Origin: Thiomicrorhabdus sp. zzn3
GTDB lineage: Bacteria; Pseudomonadota; Gammaproteobacteria; Thiomicrospirales; Thiomicrospiraceae
NCBI RefSeq assembly: GCF_029767755.1
Contig: NZ_JARUQS010000001.1
Location: 1,426,001-1,490,000 of the forward strand
Reading direction: 5' to 3'
DNA: 64,000 nucleotides
The notes below the pieces were generated by a model. The model saw only the letters and a program-made list of their open reading frames with translations, was not told the DNA's origin and did not search any database. A program made the position numbers and the translations under genes. Of this stretch, positions 36,001 through 47,215 are shown in pieces. The first letter of the stretch is position 1. Each line of letters begins with the position of its first letter.

Positions 36001-36189
36001 CGCGACGGTGTCGGCGATGGTTTCCGCACTGGCTCCCGGATAGGTCGCGACCACACTCACCTGCGGCGGGACAATTTCAGGATATTCGGCGATAGGCAGC
36101 GATTTCATTCCCATGTAACCGGCAATCACGATGATGAATGAAAAAACCGTGGCCATGACCGGACGGTCTATAAAGAATCTCGAAAACAT
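33034..36189 (-). CDS. RND efflux pump, HAE1 family (AcrB/MexB-like)
   Basis: 1051 residues, the normal size. Helix 4 carries the proton-relay aspartates (GIVVDDAIIVVENVERI) and helix 10 the partner lysine (SAKNAILIVEVAMQERKKG). The opening MFSRFFIDRPVMATVFSFIIV is typical. It exports hydrophobic and amphiphilic compounds from the periplasm and inner membrane to the outside with the adaptor and OprM-type channel encoded next to it. The exact substrates are unknown. Confidence 0.96.
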   Translation of the reverse strand: MFSRFFIDRPVMATVFSFIIVIAGYMGMKSLPIAEYPEIVPPQVSVVATYPGASAETIADTVAAPLEQAINGIDDMLYINSVTSSSGTLTLTVTFDIGTDIDQANINVNNKVQGALSRLPAEVQQLGVQVNKKSSSILKVIALYSDDSSLDTVFIANYGLINVLDDLSRIPGVGEVRQFGSKDYSMRIWLDPNKLAKFNLTPNDISAAIKAQNSQFAAGRFGQEPMDRAQAFTYTVTTEGRLSDVSQFENIILRAEKDGAMLRLKDVARVELGAQAYNFNATFDGKPTVPMGVFLQPGANALETSKLIDAKLEELAAKFPKGLSYAVPYDTTEFVEISINKVIYTLLEALVLVVLVVFLFLQNFRATLIPVLAIPVSIIGTFIGMYLLGFSINQLTLFGMILAIGIVVDDAIIVVENVERIMRTYHLSAREATLKAMSEITGPIIAIVLVLAAVFLPVAFIGGLTGQMYKQFAITIVISVTISGIVALTLTPALCANMLKSGHLEEGRFFGAFNRFFNWLTSGFSSGVRLVMRYSLISVILFGGLIAVTYQSLSHLPKSLLPQEDKGTLFVLSYLPPASSLSRMEVVRDQVSDTLLAHPGVEHAISFAGFDLQTFTQKTDSAVSFVKLKHWDERQSPELSSDAIVGQLFGQLMAVPDAFSIPIGMPTIMGMSMTGGFEAYLQNRTGQGSLALSKVTDELIAKAAARPELQQVRTTFSTKVPQYEVVLDREKAQSMQVSAKEVFAAMQATFGSLYVNDFNLYGRTYKVNLQSEADYREKPDDLSQVFVRSQTGEMIPLSSLVTFKRLTGADVVDRFNLFPAAKLMGEPAPGYSSGQAIAAFEEVAKEVLPEGYSLGWVGEAYQQKQSASAGNQAFLFGLLFVFLILAAQYERWSIPLAVITAVPFAVLGASIAVWLSGLSNDIYFELGLLTLIGLSAKNAILIVEVAMQERKKGVPLVEAAQHAAKLRFRPIVMTSLAFTIAAVPLMLSTGAGAAAREAVGTGLVGGMIAATVFAPLFVPMFFRWIAEFSERISGKEGTKIEKPAITQESER

Positions 36190-36211
36190 GACTTATCCTT
36201 TTCCGCTTAGA

Positions 36212-37384
36212 TTATTGCGCTTTCTGTTTCTCGACTGAAGCCGTAGCTGGCAAAATCTGCACAGGGGATTTAGGTCTCAACTTGATGAGGTTACTGACAA
36301 TGACCTGATCACCGTCTTCCAGCCCTGATTCCACCAACCAGTTTTCACCATCCTGTGCCGCCAGAACGACTGGGTAAAGCTCAGCCAATCCCTGCTTGAC
36401 GACATAGACAAAGGCTTGTTGCCCCATTTGCAGAACCGCTTTTTGCGGAATTGAAAACACGTTTTTACGCGTTGCGGAATACACTCTCAAACGAACAAAT
36501 TCACCGGGCAGAAACTGCGAATTTGAATTATCGAAAATCGCGCGTGCCTGAACACTCCCGGTTTCAGCATCAATCTTACTGTCGGTAAAATCGACAACTC
36601 CTTTCGCCAATACCTGTTGCTTGTCGTTGATGATTTCGGCACGCAATTTGTCGTCGCTGACCACTTGAACCTTACCTTCTACAATTTGTTTGTGCAAAGA
36701 AAGGCGTTGGCTATCCGGAATCGCATACACCACATAAATCGAATCCAACTGAGTGATGGTGGTCAGCACGCTGTTGTTCGCGTCCGTACCGACCAGATTC
36801 CCTAGATCCTGCTGTTTGATACCGGTCACGCCGGAAATCTCCGCTCTAACCTTGGTGTAATCCAAGTCGATCTGAGCATCGTTCAAAGCCGCTTTCGCCC
36901 CTTCCAATGACGCCCTGGCCAATTCAAGGCTGGAAATAGCCGTATCTCGTTCCTGCTCGCTCACCGCTTTCTTCTTGTAAAGCCCACTGACTCGATTGTA
37001 TTCCCTTTCCGCCTGGTTTAAATTGGCCTGAGCGACCTGAACCTGGGCCTTGGCCTTATTTACCAGTGCCTGATAACGGCGATCGTCGATCTGATACAAC
37101 ACCTGACCCGCTTTTACAGTTTGGCCATCCTGATAGAACTTCTTCTGCAGAATCCCGTTGACGCGTGCATAGACTGTCGCTTGCTGAACCGCCTGGGTTC
37201 GTCCTGGATACTCGAAAAAGACTGGCTTATCCTCACTTTTCACTTCCAGGACATTGACCGGCATTGCTGAACGTGCAGCGGCTTCACCCTTTTCCTGAGC
37301 GGAATAAGCTTCGACCGGTATTAACATGGTTGCAGCAAATAGCCATGCGCCCACTTGAGCCAAGGTTTTGGAAACAGTGAACAT
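36212..37384 (-). CDS. RND pump periplasmic adaptor (AcrA/MexA-like)
   Basis: 390 residues: N-terminal signal sequence (ending near VEAYSA, with no lipobox), barrel-sandwich/lipoyl halves with a coiled-coil hairpin (about 90-190), and a beta-barrel/membrane-proximal part. Markers: YEYPGRTQAV-type segment, DGQTVKAGQVLYQIDDRRYQ and VYVVKQGLAELYPV. It bridges the RND pump and outer-membrane channel. First gene of the efflux operon, divergent from the TetR regulator. Confidence 0.95.
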   Translation of the reverse strand: MFTVSKTLAQVGAWLFAATMLIPVEAYSAQEKGEAAARSAMPVNVLEVKSEDKPVFFEYPGRTQAVQQATVYARVNGILQKKFYQDGQTVKAGQVLYQIDDRRYQALVNKAKAQVQVAQANLNQAEREYNRVSGLYKKKAVSEQERDTAISSLELARASLEGAKAALNDAQIDLDYTKVRAEISGVTGIKQQDLGNLVGTDANNSVLTTITQLDSIYVVYAIPDSQRLSLHKQIVEGKVQVVSDDKLRAEIINDKQQVLAKGVVDFTDSKIDAETGSVQARAIFDNSNSQFLPGEFVRLRVYSATRKNVFSIPQKAVLQMGQQAFVYVVKQGLAELYPVVLAAQDGENWLVESGLEDGDQVIVSNLIKLRPKSPVQILPATASVEKQKAQ

Positions 37385-37421
37385 AGGATCTCCCTCAAAC
37401 TGAATTTGTCATAAAAAAGAA

Positions 37422-37436
37422 GTGTAACATACACTA
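37422..37436. promoter_or_regulatory. Candidate operator of the TetR regulator
   Basis: A perfect palindrome AGTGTA-ACA-TACACT lies in the intergenic space of the divergent efflux and TetR genes, with an overlapping second TACACTT half. Position about 38 bases upstream of the adaptor gene start. Such sites are where AcrR/NfxB-type TetR proteins repress the efflux operon and often themselves. Confidence 0.6.
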
Positions 37437-37553
37437 CACTTTATTCACAATTAGAGAATTTCACTTTTTGGTATCATAACCACATAAAATAAAATGCAAT
37501 AGATTGAATACCCAATTCGTCAAATCAAGAGTCGTCAAACCAAGAGAAAATCG

Positions 37554-38201
37554 ATGTCGAAAGCACCCGTTAATAAAACCGCCACTGTACCAGCAACAAC
37601 CAAAAGAGGACTGGCCCGCCAACAGAAATTTATTGAGGTAGCGGAGCACTTTTTTTTAGAAAACGGTTATGAAAGCACCAGCGTCAACGAAATCGTAAAA
37701 ATTGCCGGCGGTTCCTTAGGAACGCTTTATCGACTGTTTGGTAATAAGCTCGGATTATTTGAAGCGGTATTCAAAAAGAAATCAAAAGAACTGTTTTCAC
37801 AGTTTGATCGGGCCGATTTTTGGACCGATGACCTGCATAACAGCCTGTTTCAGTTTGGTAACTCTCTGCAAAAATTAGCCCTTTCCCGCGATGGAATTGC
37901 CATTTATCGTTTGGTGGTCACAGAAAATAACCTCGACCAGGGGGAGATTCAAAAAATCTTTTATAAATACGGACCACAAACTGCTATTTGCATGCTCTCA
38001 ACGTATCTACAAAAACAATTGGATAACGGAAAAATAGAGTTGATTGACCCACAGCTTGCCGCTTCCCAATTTCTGGAAATGATCAAAGGGCCCTTTACGT
38101 TACGCGCTCTGTTTGGTGAGGAGATTCAACAAAAGGAACTGGATATGGCTCTGGAGCAAGCAATCCATATTTTTTTACAGGGATGTAGGGTCAAACAATA
38201 G
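37554..38201 (+). CDS. TetR-family transcriptional regulator of the efflux operon
   Basis: 215 residues. The N-terminal helix-turn-helix is seen in IEVAEHFFLENGYESTSVNEIVKIAGGSLGTLYRLFGNKLGLFEAVF, followed by a C-terminal ligand-binding domain. Divergent gene order with the RND operon and the palindrome at 37422 suggest that it represses the pump in the absence of an inducer. Ligand unknown. Confidence 0.9.
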   Translation: MSKAPVNKTATVPATTKRGLARQQKFIEVAEHFFLENGYESTSVNEIVKIAGGSLGTLYRLFGNKLGLFEAVFKKKSKELFSQFDRADFWTDDLHNSLFQFGNSLQKLALSRDGIAIYRLVVTENNLDQGEIQKIFYKYGPQTAICMLSTYLQKQLDNGKIELIDPQLAASQFLEMIKGPFTLRALFGEEIQQKELDMALEQAIHIFLQGCRVKQ

Positions 38202-38305
38202 CCGTAGAGCGTGCTTGGACTGATTAAGCGAATAGGCGGGATTGACTAAGGCGGCGGCACCCGGCCGGTTTTTAAATTAATCTAGCACTACACATTGGAG
38301 AGACG

Positions 38306-38689
38306 TTAATAACGCTGATTAATATAGTTTCTGAACTCTTTGATTTCGTTACGAATCGTCTGCATCTGTTCCAGAACACTGCGCTTTTCTTCAGGCAGAT
38401 CCGCTGAATTTGGATTGACCCGGTTTTTAGCTAAACGGGCTTTAGCCCCCGGAATGGTGAAACCTTGATCGTGCAATAGACTTCTGATCTCGAGGATCAA
38501 CTCAACATCATTTCGTTGATAATAGCGACGGCCACTACGTTTACTGGGTTCCAGCTGCGGAAACACCTGCTCCCAATAGCGCAATACATGCGACTTCAGA
38601 GAGCATAATTCAGCCACCTCCCCAATCGTAAAATACTTCTTATCAGGGAGGTCGATTTGCAGCTGTGTATCCGGTTTAGGCTTCGCCAT
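38306..38689 (-). CDS. MerR-family regulator following ihfA
   Basis: About 127 residues from the ATG at 38689. The winged helix-turn-helix is clear ([47 protein letters not shown]), without the metal-binding cysteines of metal-sensing MerR proteins. Its start is 14 bases inside the 3' end of ihfA. A MerR-like gene after ihfA is a common arrangement in gammaproteobacteria; the target genes are unknown. Confidence 0.85.
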   Translation of the reverse strand: MAKPKPDTQLQIDLPDKKYFTIGEVAELCSLKSHVLRYWEQVFPQLEPSKRSGRRYYQRNDVELILEIRSLLHDQGFTIPGAKARLAKNRVNPNSADLPEEKRSVLEQMQTIRNEIKEFRNYINQRY

Positions 38690-38969
38690 GATTATCGATT
38701 TGTGCACGCAGTTTCTGACCAGGTTTAAATGTTACCACCCTTCTGGCAGAAATGGGAACATCTTCACCGGTACGAGGATTACGTCCTGGACGAGACGATT
38801 TGTCTCTTAACTCGAAATTGCCAAAACCAGATAACTTAATCTGCTCACCCGAAACCAACACTTCACTGATTTGATCATAGAATTGCTCTACGATCTCTTT
38901 CGATTCACGTTTGTTAAATCCAAACGTATCAGACAGTGTTTGTGCAATATCTGCTTTTGTAAGAGTCAT
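38676..38969 (-). CDS. ihfA: Integration host factor alpha subunit
   Basis: 97 residues, HU/IHF fold with [17 protein letters not shown]-like opening ([12 protein letters not shown]) and the DNA-binding arm [25 protein letters not shown], which includes the intercalating proline. It bends DNA as a heterodimer with IhfB. It follows pheT by 88 bases, as in E. coli. Confidence 0.96.
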   Translation of the reverse strand: MTLTKADIAQTLSDTFGFNKRESKEIVEQFYDQISEVLVSGEQIKLSGFGNFELRDKSSRPGRNPRTGEDVPISARRVVTFKPGQKLRAQIDNHGEA

Positions 38970-39057
38970 GGTTTTTTATCCTTATTGTTATCCGCAGAGG
39001 CCAGAGAACTCCAACCGATCTGCTTTTACCAATGCTGTCTAAATCAATATTTACTGT

Positions 39058-41448
39058 TTATCGCAAAACAGCGTTCACCGCTTGTTTAGCTGAAGCCAAT
39101 ACTGACTCCACCAGAGCGTCAACCTCTTCATCCTGAAGAGTACGCTCTGCATGTTGAACCTTCAGAGTCAATGCCACACTCTTCTGACTTTCTTCAATTC
39201 CTTGTCCGCGGTAAATATCAAAAATCTCCACCTTTTGAAGAATATCCGAATCCACGGCCACGACGGCATCAACCAGCGCCTGAACCGGCACCTTATCGTC
39301 GACGACAAACGCTAGATCACGTTGAACTTCCGGGAATTTAGAAATGGCTTGTGCCGCCGGTACCTGCATCGTCATTAAAGCATCCTGACGAATTTGGAAT
39401 AAGAACACATCGCCGCTGACGCCCATCGGTTTGGCCAGTTGCGGATGCAATTTACCCATCACACCAACTTCCTTGCCGTCTTTCATTAGGGCCGCAGACT
39501 GTCCAGGATGTAATGCCGGATGCTGACACGCTTCAAAACGGATGGTTCCCAACTGATGACTCATTCGCAACAGGGTTTCAACATCCCCTTTCAGGTCAAA
39601 GAAATCCGCCTTGCGGGCCACTTCATCCCATCCGGAATCAGCCACACCCCCCACAATAGCACCGCCGATCATCGGGACTTGCGTCGCCCCCGTTGGATCC
39701 GCTTCATTTTTATAAAACACCAATCCACTCTCAAATACACGTACTCGAGACTGCTGACGGTTTTGGTTATAGGCGACGGTTTGCAACAAACCTGGGAATA
39801 AGGTGGTACGCATTGCTTTCATATCATCTGAAATGGGATTTTTCAGCAATACATAAGGCAGATCCGGAGCCAACAGCTGTTGTTTGCCTTCTTCCACAAA
39901 GCTATAGGTAATCACTTCATTGTAACCACGCTGCACCAGCGCCGTTTTCAGGGCATGCAATTCTTGTTCGGATTCTGGCAACTCATTCAACGTCATTGGC
40001 GCCATCACCGGCGTTTCCGGCAGATTGTTATAACCGTAAACTCGCCCGATCTCTTCAATCAGATCCATCTCGATCGCCATATCAAAACGGAAAGTCGGGG
40101 CAGTAACCTGCCAACCCGAATCGGTTGCCACGCACTCAAATCCAAGGCCGGCAAAAATCGCTTCGACTTTACTGTCTTCAATCTGAAGTCCGAGACGTTT
40201 ACCAATCGTCTCACGTCGCAATTCAATGGTCACTGGCTTGGCCAAGTTCGCATCATCCACCACTGAAACAATTTCGCTGACCTCTCCGCCAGCGATTTCG
40301 GTAAACAACTGCAATGCGCGATTTAGTGCACGCTCAGGCAGCATTGGATCCACACCACGCTCAAAACGATGAGAAGAGTCTGTGTGTAGTCCATATTGAC
40401 GCGCTTTACCGACAATCGCCAAGGGTGAAAAATGCGCGCATTCAAAGAAAATAGACTGGGTTTCATCGGTAACTGACGTAGACAAACCGCCCATGATCCC
40501 AGCCAAAGCAATGGCACCGGAATCGTCCGCAATGACCAAGGTGTCGTCATTTAGGTTCAGCTCTTTGTCATCCAAAGTAACCAACTTTTCCCCCGCTTTA
40601 GCCAGACGAACTTGAATCTCACCTTGCAGCTTATCCAAGTCAAACGCATGCATTGGCTGGCCAAGTTCCAGCAACACATAGTTGGTAATATCAACCACCA
40701 AGCTTAACGAGCGGATACCACCACGTTGCAGCTTCTGTTTCATCCACAGCGGCGTTTGCGCCTGTGCATCAAACCCTGTGACCACACAACCCAAATATTT
40801 TGGACAGGCCTGTCCATTTTCAACCGTAACTTTCTGCGAACAAGCACCGCTAAAGTTCAACTCAGCCGCTGAAAACGGCACGTTAAAATCGGCGCCGCTG
40901 ATGGCGGCGACATCACGCGCAATTCCTTCTACACTCAAACAATCGGCCCGGTTTGGCGTCAGATCGACATCAATCATATGGTCATTTAGATCGAGATAGT
41001 CACGCACATCCATACCGACAGGGGCATCATTCGGCAGCACCAGCAAACCGTCCACCCCATCATCTTCTAAGCCGATTTCGGTCGCGCCACACAGCATACC
41101 GTTTGAAGGGACACCTCGCAGTTTGGCTTTTTTAATCTTGAAGTCACCCGGTAATACCGCGCCGACCTTGGCACAACAGGCTTTCATCCCTGCGACAACG
41201 TTTTTTGCACCACAAACGATTTGCAGCGGCTTCTCTTCGCCCACATCAACCTGAGTCACATTCAACTTATCGGCATCCGGATGCTTCTCCACCGAGATGA
41301 CATGCCCCACGACGACATGAGTAAACGCTCCGGCAACCGGCTCAACAACATCCACTTCCAAACCGGCCAAACTCAATGCCTCGGCCAGCTCATTGGTATT
41401 CCATTCAGGATTGGTCCACTCTCTTAACCAATTTTCACTTAATTTCAT
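39058..41448 (-). CDS. pheT: Phenylalanyl-tRNA synthetase beta subunit
   Basis: 796 residues. It has the tRNA-binding domain ([25 protein letters not shown]), the B3/B4 editing domain and the FDX-ACB C-terminal domain. It charges tRNA-Phe as an alpha2-beta2 enzyme with PheS. Follows pheS by 23 bases. The extended palindrome TGGACAGGCCTGTCCA (40801-40816) occurs in-frame, encoding Gly-Gln-Ala-Cys-Pro. Confidence 0.97.
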   Translation of the reverse strand: MKLSENWLREWTNPEWNTNELAEALSLAGLEVDVVEPVAGAFTHVVVGHVISVEKHPDADKLNVTQVDVGEEKPLQIVCGAKNVVAGMKACCAKVGAVLPGDFKIKKAKLRGVPSNGMLCGATEIGLEDDGVDGLLVLPNDAPVGMDVRDYLDLNDHMIDVDLTPNRADCLSVEGIARDVAAISGADFNVPFSAAELNFSGACSQKVTVENGQACPKYLGCVVTGFDAQAQTPLWMKQKLQRGGIRSLSLVVDITNYVLLELGQPMHAFDLDKLQGEIQVRLAKAGEKLVTLDDKELNLNDDTLVIADDSGAIALAGIMGGLSTSVTDETQSIFFECAHFSPLAIVGKARQYGLHTDSSHRFERGVDPMLPERALNRALQLFTEIAGGEVSEIVSVVDDANLAKPVTIELRRETIGKRLGLQIEDSKVEAIFAGLGFECVATDSGWQVTAPTFRFDMAIEMDLIEEIGRVYGYNNLPETPVMAPMTLNELPESEQELHALKTALVQRGYNEVITYSFVEEGKQQLLAPDLPYVLLKNPISDDMKAMRTTLFPGLLQTVAYNQNRQQSRVRVFESGLVFYKNEADPTGATQVPMIGGAIVGGVADSGWDEVARKADFFDLKGDVETLLRMSHQLGTIRFEACQHPALHPGQSAALMKDGKEVGVMGKLHPQLAKPMGVSGDVFLFQIRQDALMTMQVPAAQAISKFPEVQRDLAFVVDDKVPVQALVDAVVAVDSDILQKVEIFDIYRGQGIEESQKSVALTLKVQHAERTLQDEEVDALVESVLASAKQAVNAVLR

Positions 41449-41471
41449 ATCTCTTACTCATCCGGCCCGTT

Positions 41472-42568
<1,097 letters not shown>

Positions 42569-42650
42569 ACGTAAGCCTCTGGCTCTCCCGACCGGCTTAA
42601 ATACCCTGTTTTATACGCTTATCGCGTATCTTTCCAACGCAGGAAAGAAT

Positions 42651-42700
42651 CAAAAAAAAATAGGGGACAAAAGTTACATTCCTAACTCATGCCCCCTATT
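42651..42700 (-). terminator. Rho-independent terminator after rplT
   Basis: On the reverse strand arms AATAGGGG and CCCCTATT bracket a 26-base loop and are followed by about ten T. It lies 53 bases past the rplT stop, and would separate the infC-rpmI-rplT block from pheS-pheT. Confidence 0.7.
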
Positions 42701-42752
42701 GGGTTGCAGTCAACCAGAAACGATGTCTGGTCAGACAGCACAACGCAAGCGA

Positions 42753-43109
42753 TTAAGCCAGTGCTGCTTTTGCCTTCTCTGCGATCGCAGTAAATGCCGC
42801 CGCATCATGAATAGCGATGTCAGAAAGCACCTTACGGTCAACCGCGATACCAGCTTTGTTCATACCATCGATCAGACGGCTGTACGTCATACCGTTCATA
42901 CGAGCCGCAGCGTTGATACGCGCAATCCATAGACGACGGAATTGACGCTTACGCTGACGACGGTCACGGTAAGCATATTGACCTGCTTTGATTACGGCTT
43001 GCTTAGCAACACGAAAAACCTTGCGACGTGCACCGTAATAACCTTTTGCTTGTTTTAAAACCTTATTGTGTCGACGACGAGCGATAACACCTCTTTTAAC
43101 TCTAGCCAT
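42753..43109 (-). CDS. rplT: 50S ribosomal protein L20
   Basis: 118 residues, normal length. The opening [55 protein letters not shown] is diagnostic of L20, a 23S rRNA-binding protein of the large subunit. It follows rpmI by 12 bases, in the conserved infC-rpmI-rplT block; L20 often controls this block by binding the messenger. Confidence 0.98.
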   Translation of the reverse strand: MARVKRGVIARRRHNKVLKQAKGYYGARRKVFRVAKQAVIKAGQYAYRDRRQRKRQFRRLWIARINAAARMNGMTYSRLIDGMNKAGIAVDRKVLSDIAIHDAAAFTAIAEKAKAALA

Positions 43110-43121
43110 TATTCAATCTCC

Positions 43122-43319
43122 TTAGCTATATGGCAACATACGGCGAACCATCGCCACATCGTGATCGTGAATCATGCTAGCGGCACGCAATTGACGCTTA
43201 CGCTTAGTCGATTTCTTAGTCAAAATGTGACGTAGATGAGATTGTTTGCACTTAAAACGGCCAGAACCGGTTTTTTTGAAGCGCTTTGCAGCACTACTGT
43301 TTGATTTAATTTTTGGCAT
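43122..43319 (-). CDS. rpmI: 50S ribosomal protein L35
   Basis: 65 residues from the ATG at 43319 ([20 protein letters not shown]). This basic protein of the large ribosomal subunit has the normal size. An upstream in-frame start adds eight non-conserved residues. A hairpin of arms GCAACC and GGTTGC ends within 20 bases of its ribosome site and could take part in L20 feedback. Confidence 0.97.
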   Translation of the reverse strand: MPKIKSNSSAAKRFKKTGSGRFKCKQSHLRHILTKKSTKRKRQLRAASMIHDHDVAMVRRMLPYS

Positions 43320-43499
43320 TGAATCCAACTCCGCATTTAGCAACCCTTATGGATTATCATCTTTAGAGGTTGCTTTCAGTTTTAACACAGGCCATCCGAA
43401 AACGGCCTTACTCGGAACAACGAACAGCACTGAGGGAGCTGCACCGGTAACGAATTCAAGAATCCGTCCCAGTTGTTGTATGGCAGCAATCGTTTGAGA
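43320..43499 (-). promoter_or_regulatory. infC-rpmI spacer, possible L20 binding leader
   Basis: 180-base spacer on the reverse strand with a stem GCAACC...GGGTTGC near the rpmI start (about 43339-43372), and GGCCGTTTTCGGATGGCC upstream. In E. coli L20 binds a structure in this interval and shuts off rpmI-rplT translation. The position is right, but I cannot verify an L20 site by eye. Confidence 0.35.
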
Positions 43500-44057
43500 T
43501 TACTTACCTTTTTTTGCTGGAGCCACCATCATTTGCATCTGACGGCCTTCCATTTTCGGCATTTGTTCAACGGTCGCAACCTCTTGAATGTCATCCCGAA
43601 CGCGCTCCAACATTTTCAATCCCAGTTCCTTGTGGGTAATTTCACGGCCACGGAACCAAATGGTTACCTTGACGCGATCTCCCTTATCTAGGAATTTCAT
43701 CAGGTTGCGTAGTTTGACCTGATAATCTCCCTCCTCAGTTCCCGGGCGAAACTTAACTTCCTTAACCTGCACTTGCTTCTGTTTTTTCTTCGCTTCGTGC
43801 TGTTTTTTCTGTTGCTGGTAAAGGTATTTACCATAATCCATAATCCGGCAGACCGGCGGAGTGGATTTTGCAGAAATTTCGACTAAATCTAATTCTGCTT
43901 CCATGGCAGCATTCAGAGCCTGTTCAATTGAAACAACACCTAATTGCTCTCCATTTTCATCAATCAAGCGAACTTCACTTGCTGTTATAGCCCTGTTAAT
44001 TCTGTCTTTTGGGGCTTCTGGCTGCTGTGGTCTTCCACGACCTCTTCTGATTGCGAT
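43500..44057 (-). CDS. infC: Translation initiation factor IF-3, non-AUG start
   Basis: About 185 residues: N-terminal domain ([22 protein letters not shown]), linker rich in Lys, and C-terminal domain ([17 protein letters not shown]). It binds the 30S subunit and proofreads initiation. No ATG or GTG opens the frame. The GGAGG site at 44066-44070 is eight bases before an ATC (44057), and an ATT lies only two bases after it; TTG at 44072 lacks a ribosome site. A rare AUC/AUU start is expected for infC because it gives autoregulation by IF-3. Follows thrS by 36 bases. Confidence 0.9.
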   Translation of the reverse strand: MAIRRGRGRPQQPEAPKDRINRAITASEVRLIDENGEQLGVVSIEQALNAAMEAELDLVEISAKSTPPVCRIMDYGKYLYQQQKKQHEAKKKQKQVQVKEVKFRPGTEEGDYQVKLRNLMKFLDKGDRVKVTIWFRGREITHKELGLKMLERVRDDIQEVATVEQMPKMEGRQMQMMVAPAKKGK

Positions 44058-44092
44058 GGCAATACCCTCCAATTAATAATGCAACAGATTCA

Positions 44093-46024
44093 CTATGCCG
44101 TTTCGACAATACGTCCCAGGTTGGCGATATCTTGATTAAGCAGGTCAACCATTTCTTCAAAGCTGAAACTGCCCATATTTTTACCGCCGCGGGCGCGAAC
44201 ATTCACGGTACCGTCTTGCATTTCCTGATCACCGACGACCAGAATATAAGGTACGCGTTGCATAGTGTGTTCGCGAATTTTAAACCCAACCTTCTCATTT
44301 CTCAAGTCTGTTTCGACTCTAAACCCATGTTTTTTCAATTTATTAGCGAAATCGGCCACATATTCATTATGGACTTCTGAGATCGAAGCCATCACAACTT
44401 GAACCGGTGCCAACCAGGTTGGGAATTTCCCTTCATAATGCTCAACCAGAATACCAACAAAACGTTCAAGCGAACCCAGGATGGCACGGTGTATCATGAC
44501 CGGATGGTGTTTTTCGTTGTCGGCACCGACGTAAACGGCATCTAAACGTTCCGCCTGAGTCATCGAGAAATCCAATTGAATCGTTCCACACTGCCATACG
44601 CGGCCGATACAGTCTTTTAACTGGAATTCGATCTTAGGGCCATAGAAAGCGCCTTCGCCCGGTTGCAACGCATAATCCAGACCGGCGTTTTTCAAGGTGT
44701 TTTCTAAAGCCGTTTCCGCCAGATCCCACACCTCGTCCGATCCAACGCGCATTTCAGGACGAGTCGAGAATTTGACGGCAATATTGTCAAAACCAAAATC
44801 GGCATACGTCTGGAAAACCAAATCGATACACGCCTGCACTTCCTGTTCGATTTGCTCTTCGGTACAGAAAATGTGCGCGTCATCCTGGGTAAAGGAACGA
44901 ACACGCATCAAACCATGCAAGGTACCGGAAGCCTCATTACGGTGTACCAAACCGAATTCCGCAATGCGTATCGGCAGATCACGATAGCTGTGTAGATGAC
45001 GGTTATAGACCTGAATATGCCCAGGACAGTTCATCGGTTTTACGGCATAGTCGCGGTTTTCCGTTTCGGTGGTAAACATATTGTCTTTGAACTTATCCCA
45101 GTGGCCGGACTTTTCCCACAATACGCGATCCATAATCAGCGGCGTACGGATCTCTTCATAATCATTCATCACCAACTGTTCACGCATGTAGTCTTCAACG
45201 ATGCGGTACAGAGTAGTCCCTTTCGGATGCCAAAACGCCATTCCCGGCGCAATATCTTCAACATGGAATAGATCCAACTGACGGCCAAGCTTACGGTGGT
45301 CGCGTTTTTCAGCCTCTTCCATCATATGCAAGTATTCTTTTAGCTCGTCTTTACTGGCGAAGGCCACCCCATAGATACGCTGCAGCATCTTGTTTTCAGA
45401 ATCACCACGCCAATAAGCTCCGGCGACATGTGTCAGCTTAAACGCCTTAATGAATCCCATATTTGGAACGTGCGGCCCACGACACATGTCAATGTATTCT
45501 TCGTGATAGTAGAAACCAAATTCGGTTTCGGCCGGCATATCGGCAATCAATTCCAATTTATAGTCTTCGCCACGTGATTTGAAAATCTCAATCGCTTCAT
45601 CGCGCGGCGTCATTTTTTTGATCACAGGGTATTTAGTCTTAGCCAACTCCTGCATGCGTTTTTCAATCACCTTCAAATCTTCCGGCCCGATTTTAGTCTC
45701 CATATCGATGTCATAATAGAAACCGTTTTCAATCACCGGACCAATCGCCATCTTCACATCTGGATAAAGCTGTTTCAGGGCGTGCCCTAACAGGTGTGCA
45801 CAGGAGTGGCGCATAATGTGTACGCCATCATCATCTTTCAAGGTGACAATTTCCAGAGAAGCGTCTTGTGTAATCAAATCACAGGCGTCTTTCAACTCAC
45901 CGTTTACTCGTCCAGCAATGGTCGCTTTTGCCAAGCCCGCACCAATGCTTTCAGCCACCTGTATGACCGAGACCGCTTCGTCAAAAGTTTTAGTAGAACC
46001 GTCAGGTAAAGTTATGATTGGCAT
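44093..46024 (-). CDS. thrS: Threonyl-tRNA synthetase
   Basis: 643 residues from ATG at 46024 ([14 protein letters not shown]), the usual TGS-domain opening; a longer frame upstream is not conserved. It has the TGS, editing (SAD) domain with [16 protein letters not shown], class II catalytic core ([17 protein letters not shown]) and anticodon-binding domain. It charges tRNA-Thr and is the first gene of the thrS-infC-rpmI-rplT group. Confidence 0.97.
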   Translation of the reverse strand: MPIITLPDGSTKTFDEAVSVIQVAESIGAGLAKATIAGRVNGELKDACDLITQDASLEIVTLKDDDGVHIMRHSCAHLLGHALKQLYPDVKMAIGPVIENGFYYDIDMETKIGPEDLKVIEKRMQELAKTKYPVIKKMTPRDEAIEIFKSRGEDYKLELIADMPAETEFGFYYHEEYIDMCRGPHVPNMGFIKAFKLTHVAGAYWRGDSENKMLQRIYGVAFASKDELKEYLHMMEEAEKRDHRKLGRQLDLFHVEDIAPGMAFWHPKGTTLYRIVEDYMREQLVMNDYEEIRTPLIMDRVLWEKSGHWDKFKDNMFTTETENRDYAVKPMNCPGHIQVYNRHLHSYRDLPIRIAEFGLVHRNEASGTLHGLMRVRSFTQDDAHIFCTEEQIEQEVQACIDLVFQTYADFGFDNIAVKFSTRPEMRVGSDEVWDLAETALENTLKNAGLDYALQPGEGAFYGPKIEFQLKDCIGRVWQCGTIQLDFSMTQAERLDAVYVGADNEKHHPVMIHRAILGSLERFVGILVEHYEGKFPTWLAPVQVVMASISEVHNEYVADFANKLKKHGFRVETDLRNEKVGFKIREHTMQRVPYILVVGDQEMQDGTVNVRARGGKNMGSFSFEEMVDLLNQDIANLGRIVETA

Positions 46025-46150
46025 CGAATTCTTCTCTTTGGCGTACAAATTAAAAATCAAGCTGAATATTTTAGCATTTTCTTATGTGGACATGTAAGGG
46101 ATTCAAGCGTGATTTGATGGATTATTCATTCACTTGAATCGAATAAAATG

Positions 46151-46174
46151 AAACTGAGCAGGCCCGCTCAGTTT
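46151..46174 (-). terminator. Hairpin with degenerate motif copy after the HDOD gene
   Basis: AAACTGAGCAGG paired with CCCGCTCAGTTT, a 24-base palindrome with a single mismatch at the motif core (CAGGCCCG where most copies have CAGGCCTG). It lies 20 bases past the HDOD stop and is followed on the reverse strand by TTTCATTTTATT. It shows the extended consensus of the motif family. Confidence 0.55.
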
Positions 46175-46193
46175 AGGCAAGTTAAGCTAAAAG

Positions 46194-47078
46194 TTACAGC
46201 ATTCCGGCCTGCTCGGCTGTTTCACGCGCCTTTTGCAGCATTTCGTCGTACTGTTCCAACTCCAGACCAAAAAAACCAAGCGCCCCCATCAATTGGGAGG
46301 AAGGCGTATCACGCTCTTCTTCACTTAAATCTGCAACACCGTTTTCCACATCCAAGCGGAAAGCGCCCTGTTCAGCCAAATAGGTCAGGTAAGCATGGGT
46401 TTGGAATTTGCCATCGGCTTTTTCCGGCGTATGGTGATTCGCTACCCCCATAATCACTTCCTGAGGGAACTTCCATTGCTGCAACAGACGCGCACTCATC
46501 ATGGCATGATGAGTGCCAAATACTTGAAACTCTGCCGGTGCCAATCGGCTGATCTGGTAGTCGGTTAAACGCATCACTTCCAAATATTTTTCGCGATCTT
46601 CCACCGCCAGCAAATAGATGCCAATATCATGCATCAAACCGCATAAAAACGCTTCACCCGCATTGATATGCAACGCCTTCGCCAAGGTTTGGGCCACAAA
46701 AGCGGATAATAAAGCGTGTCTTAGGAAATGCTTCTCACTGAATGGCGGCTTGGTTTTAAAGGTTGACTTATAGTTAATCGCGTGTGCCATCAAACGCACA
46801 TCCTGGGTACCGATGCGCATTACCGCTTCTGACAGGTCACTGATCTTTTTACCCATCGAATACTTGGCCGTATTCACCACGCCAATCAAACCGGCCGCTA
46901 AACGAGGGTCCAATGCAATCAGCTGTACAACATCATCAACATGAACATCTTCACCGCTCGCTATCAGACGCTCCAGTTTCATCAACGCATCTGGAAAATG
47001 TGGAAGATCATCTAATGCCTGCAAACGCTCAATGATCGCTTTACTTACATTTGGCTTGTTTGTCGCTTCTGCGCTCAC
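46194..47078 (-). CDS. HDOD-domain signalling protein (second)
   Basis: About 294 residues. I chose GTG at 47078 with a GGGGA ribosome site seven bases upstream; TTG at 47111 is possible. The HDOD pattern is clear: LPHFPDALMKLERLIASGEDVHVDDVVQLIALDPRLAAGLIGVVN, then AFLCGLMHDIGIYLLAVEDREKYLEVM and a THHAMMSARLLQQWKFPQEVIMGVANHH segment. It resembles the gene at 23067 but has a longer C-terminal part. Signalling role, probably linked to cyclic di-GMP; not established. Confidence 0.85.
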   Translation of the reverse strand: MSAEATNKPNVSKAIIERLQALDDLPHFPDALMKLERLIASGEDVHVDDVVQLIALDPRLAAGLIGVVNTAKYSMGKKISDLSEAVMRIGTQDVRLMAHAINYKSTFKTKPPFSEKHFLRHALLSAFVAQTLAKALHINAGEAFLCGLMHDIGIYLLAVEDREKYLEVMRLTDYQISRLAPAEFQVFGTHHAMMSARLLQQWKFPQEVIMGVANHHTPEKADGKFQTHAYLTYLAEQGAFRLDVENGVADLSEEERDTPSSQLMGALGFFGLELEQYDEMLQKARETAEQAGML

Positions 47079-47215
47079 AAAATTTTCCCCATATTCAAGC
47101 CGATTATTCAAAATGGCTAATTTTACAGATAGGCTAATGACAATTAGGCGTTAATTTTTACATAAAAATCGGATAAAATCCGCACCGATTATCTATAAAT
47201 TTTAAAACACTTTTT

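Noticed and set aside
38220-38285. G/C-rich stretch with CCGGCCGG followed by T residues after the TetR gene
   Set aside because: Suggests a terminator, but no convincing stem with loop could be drawn.
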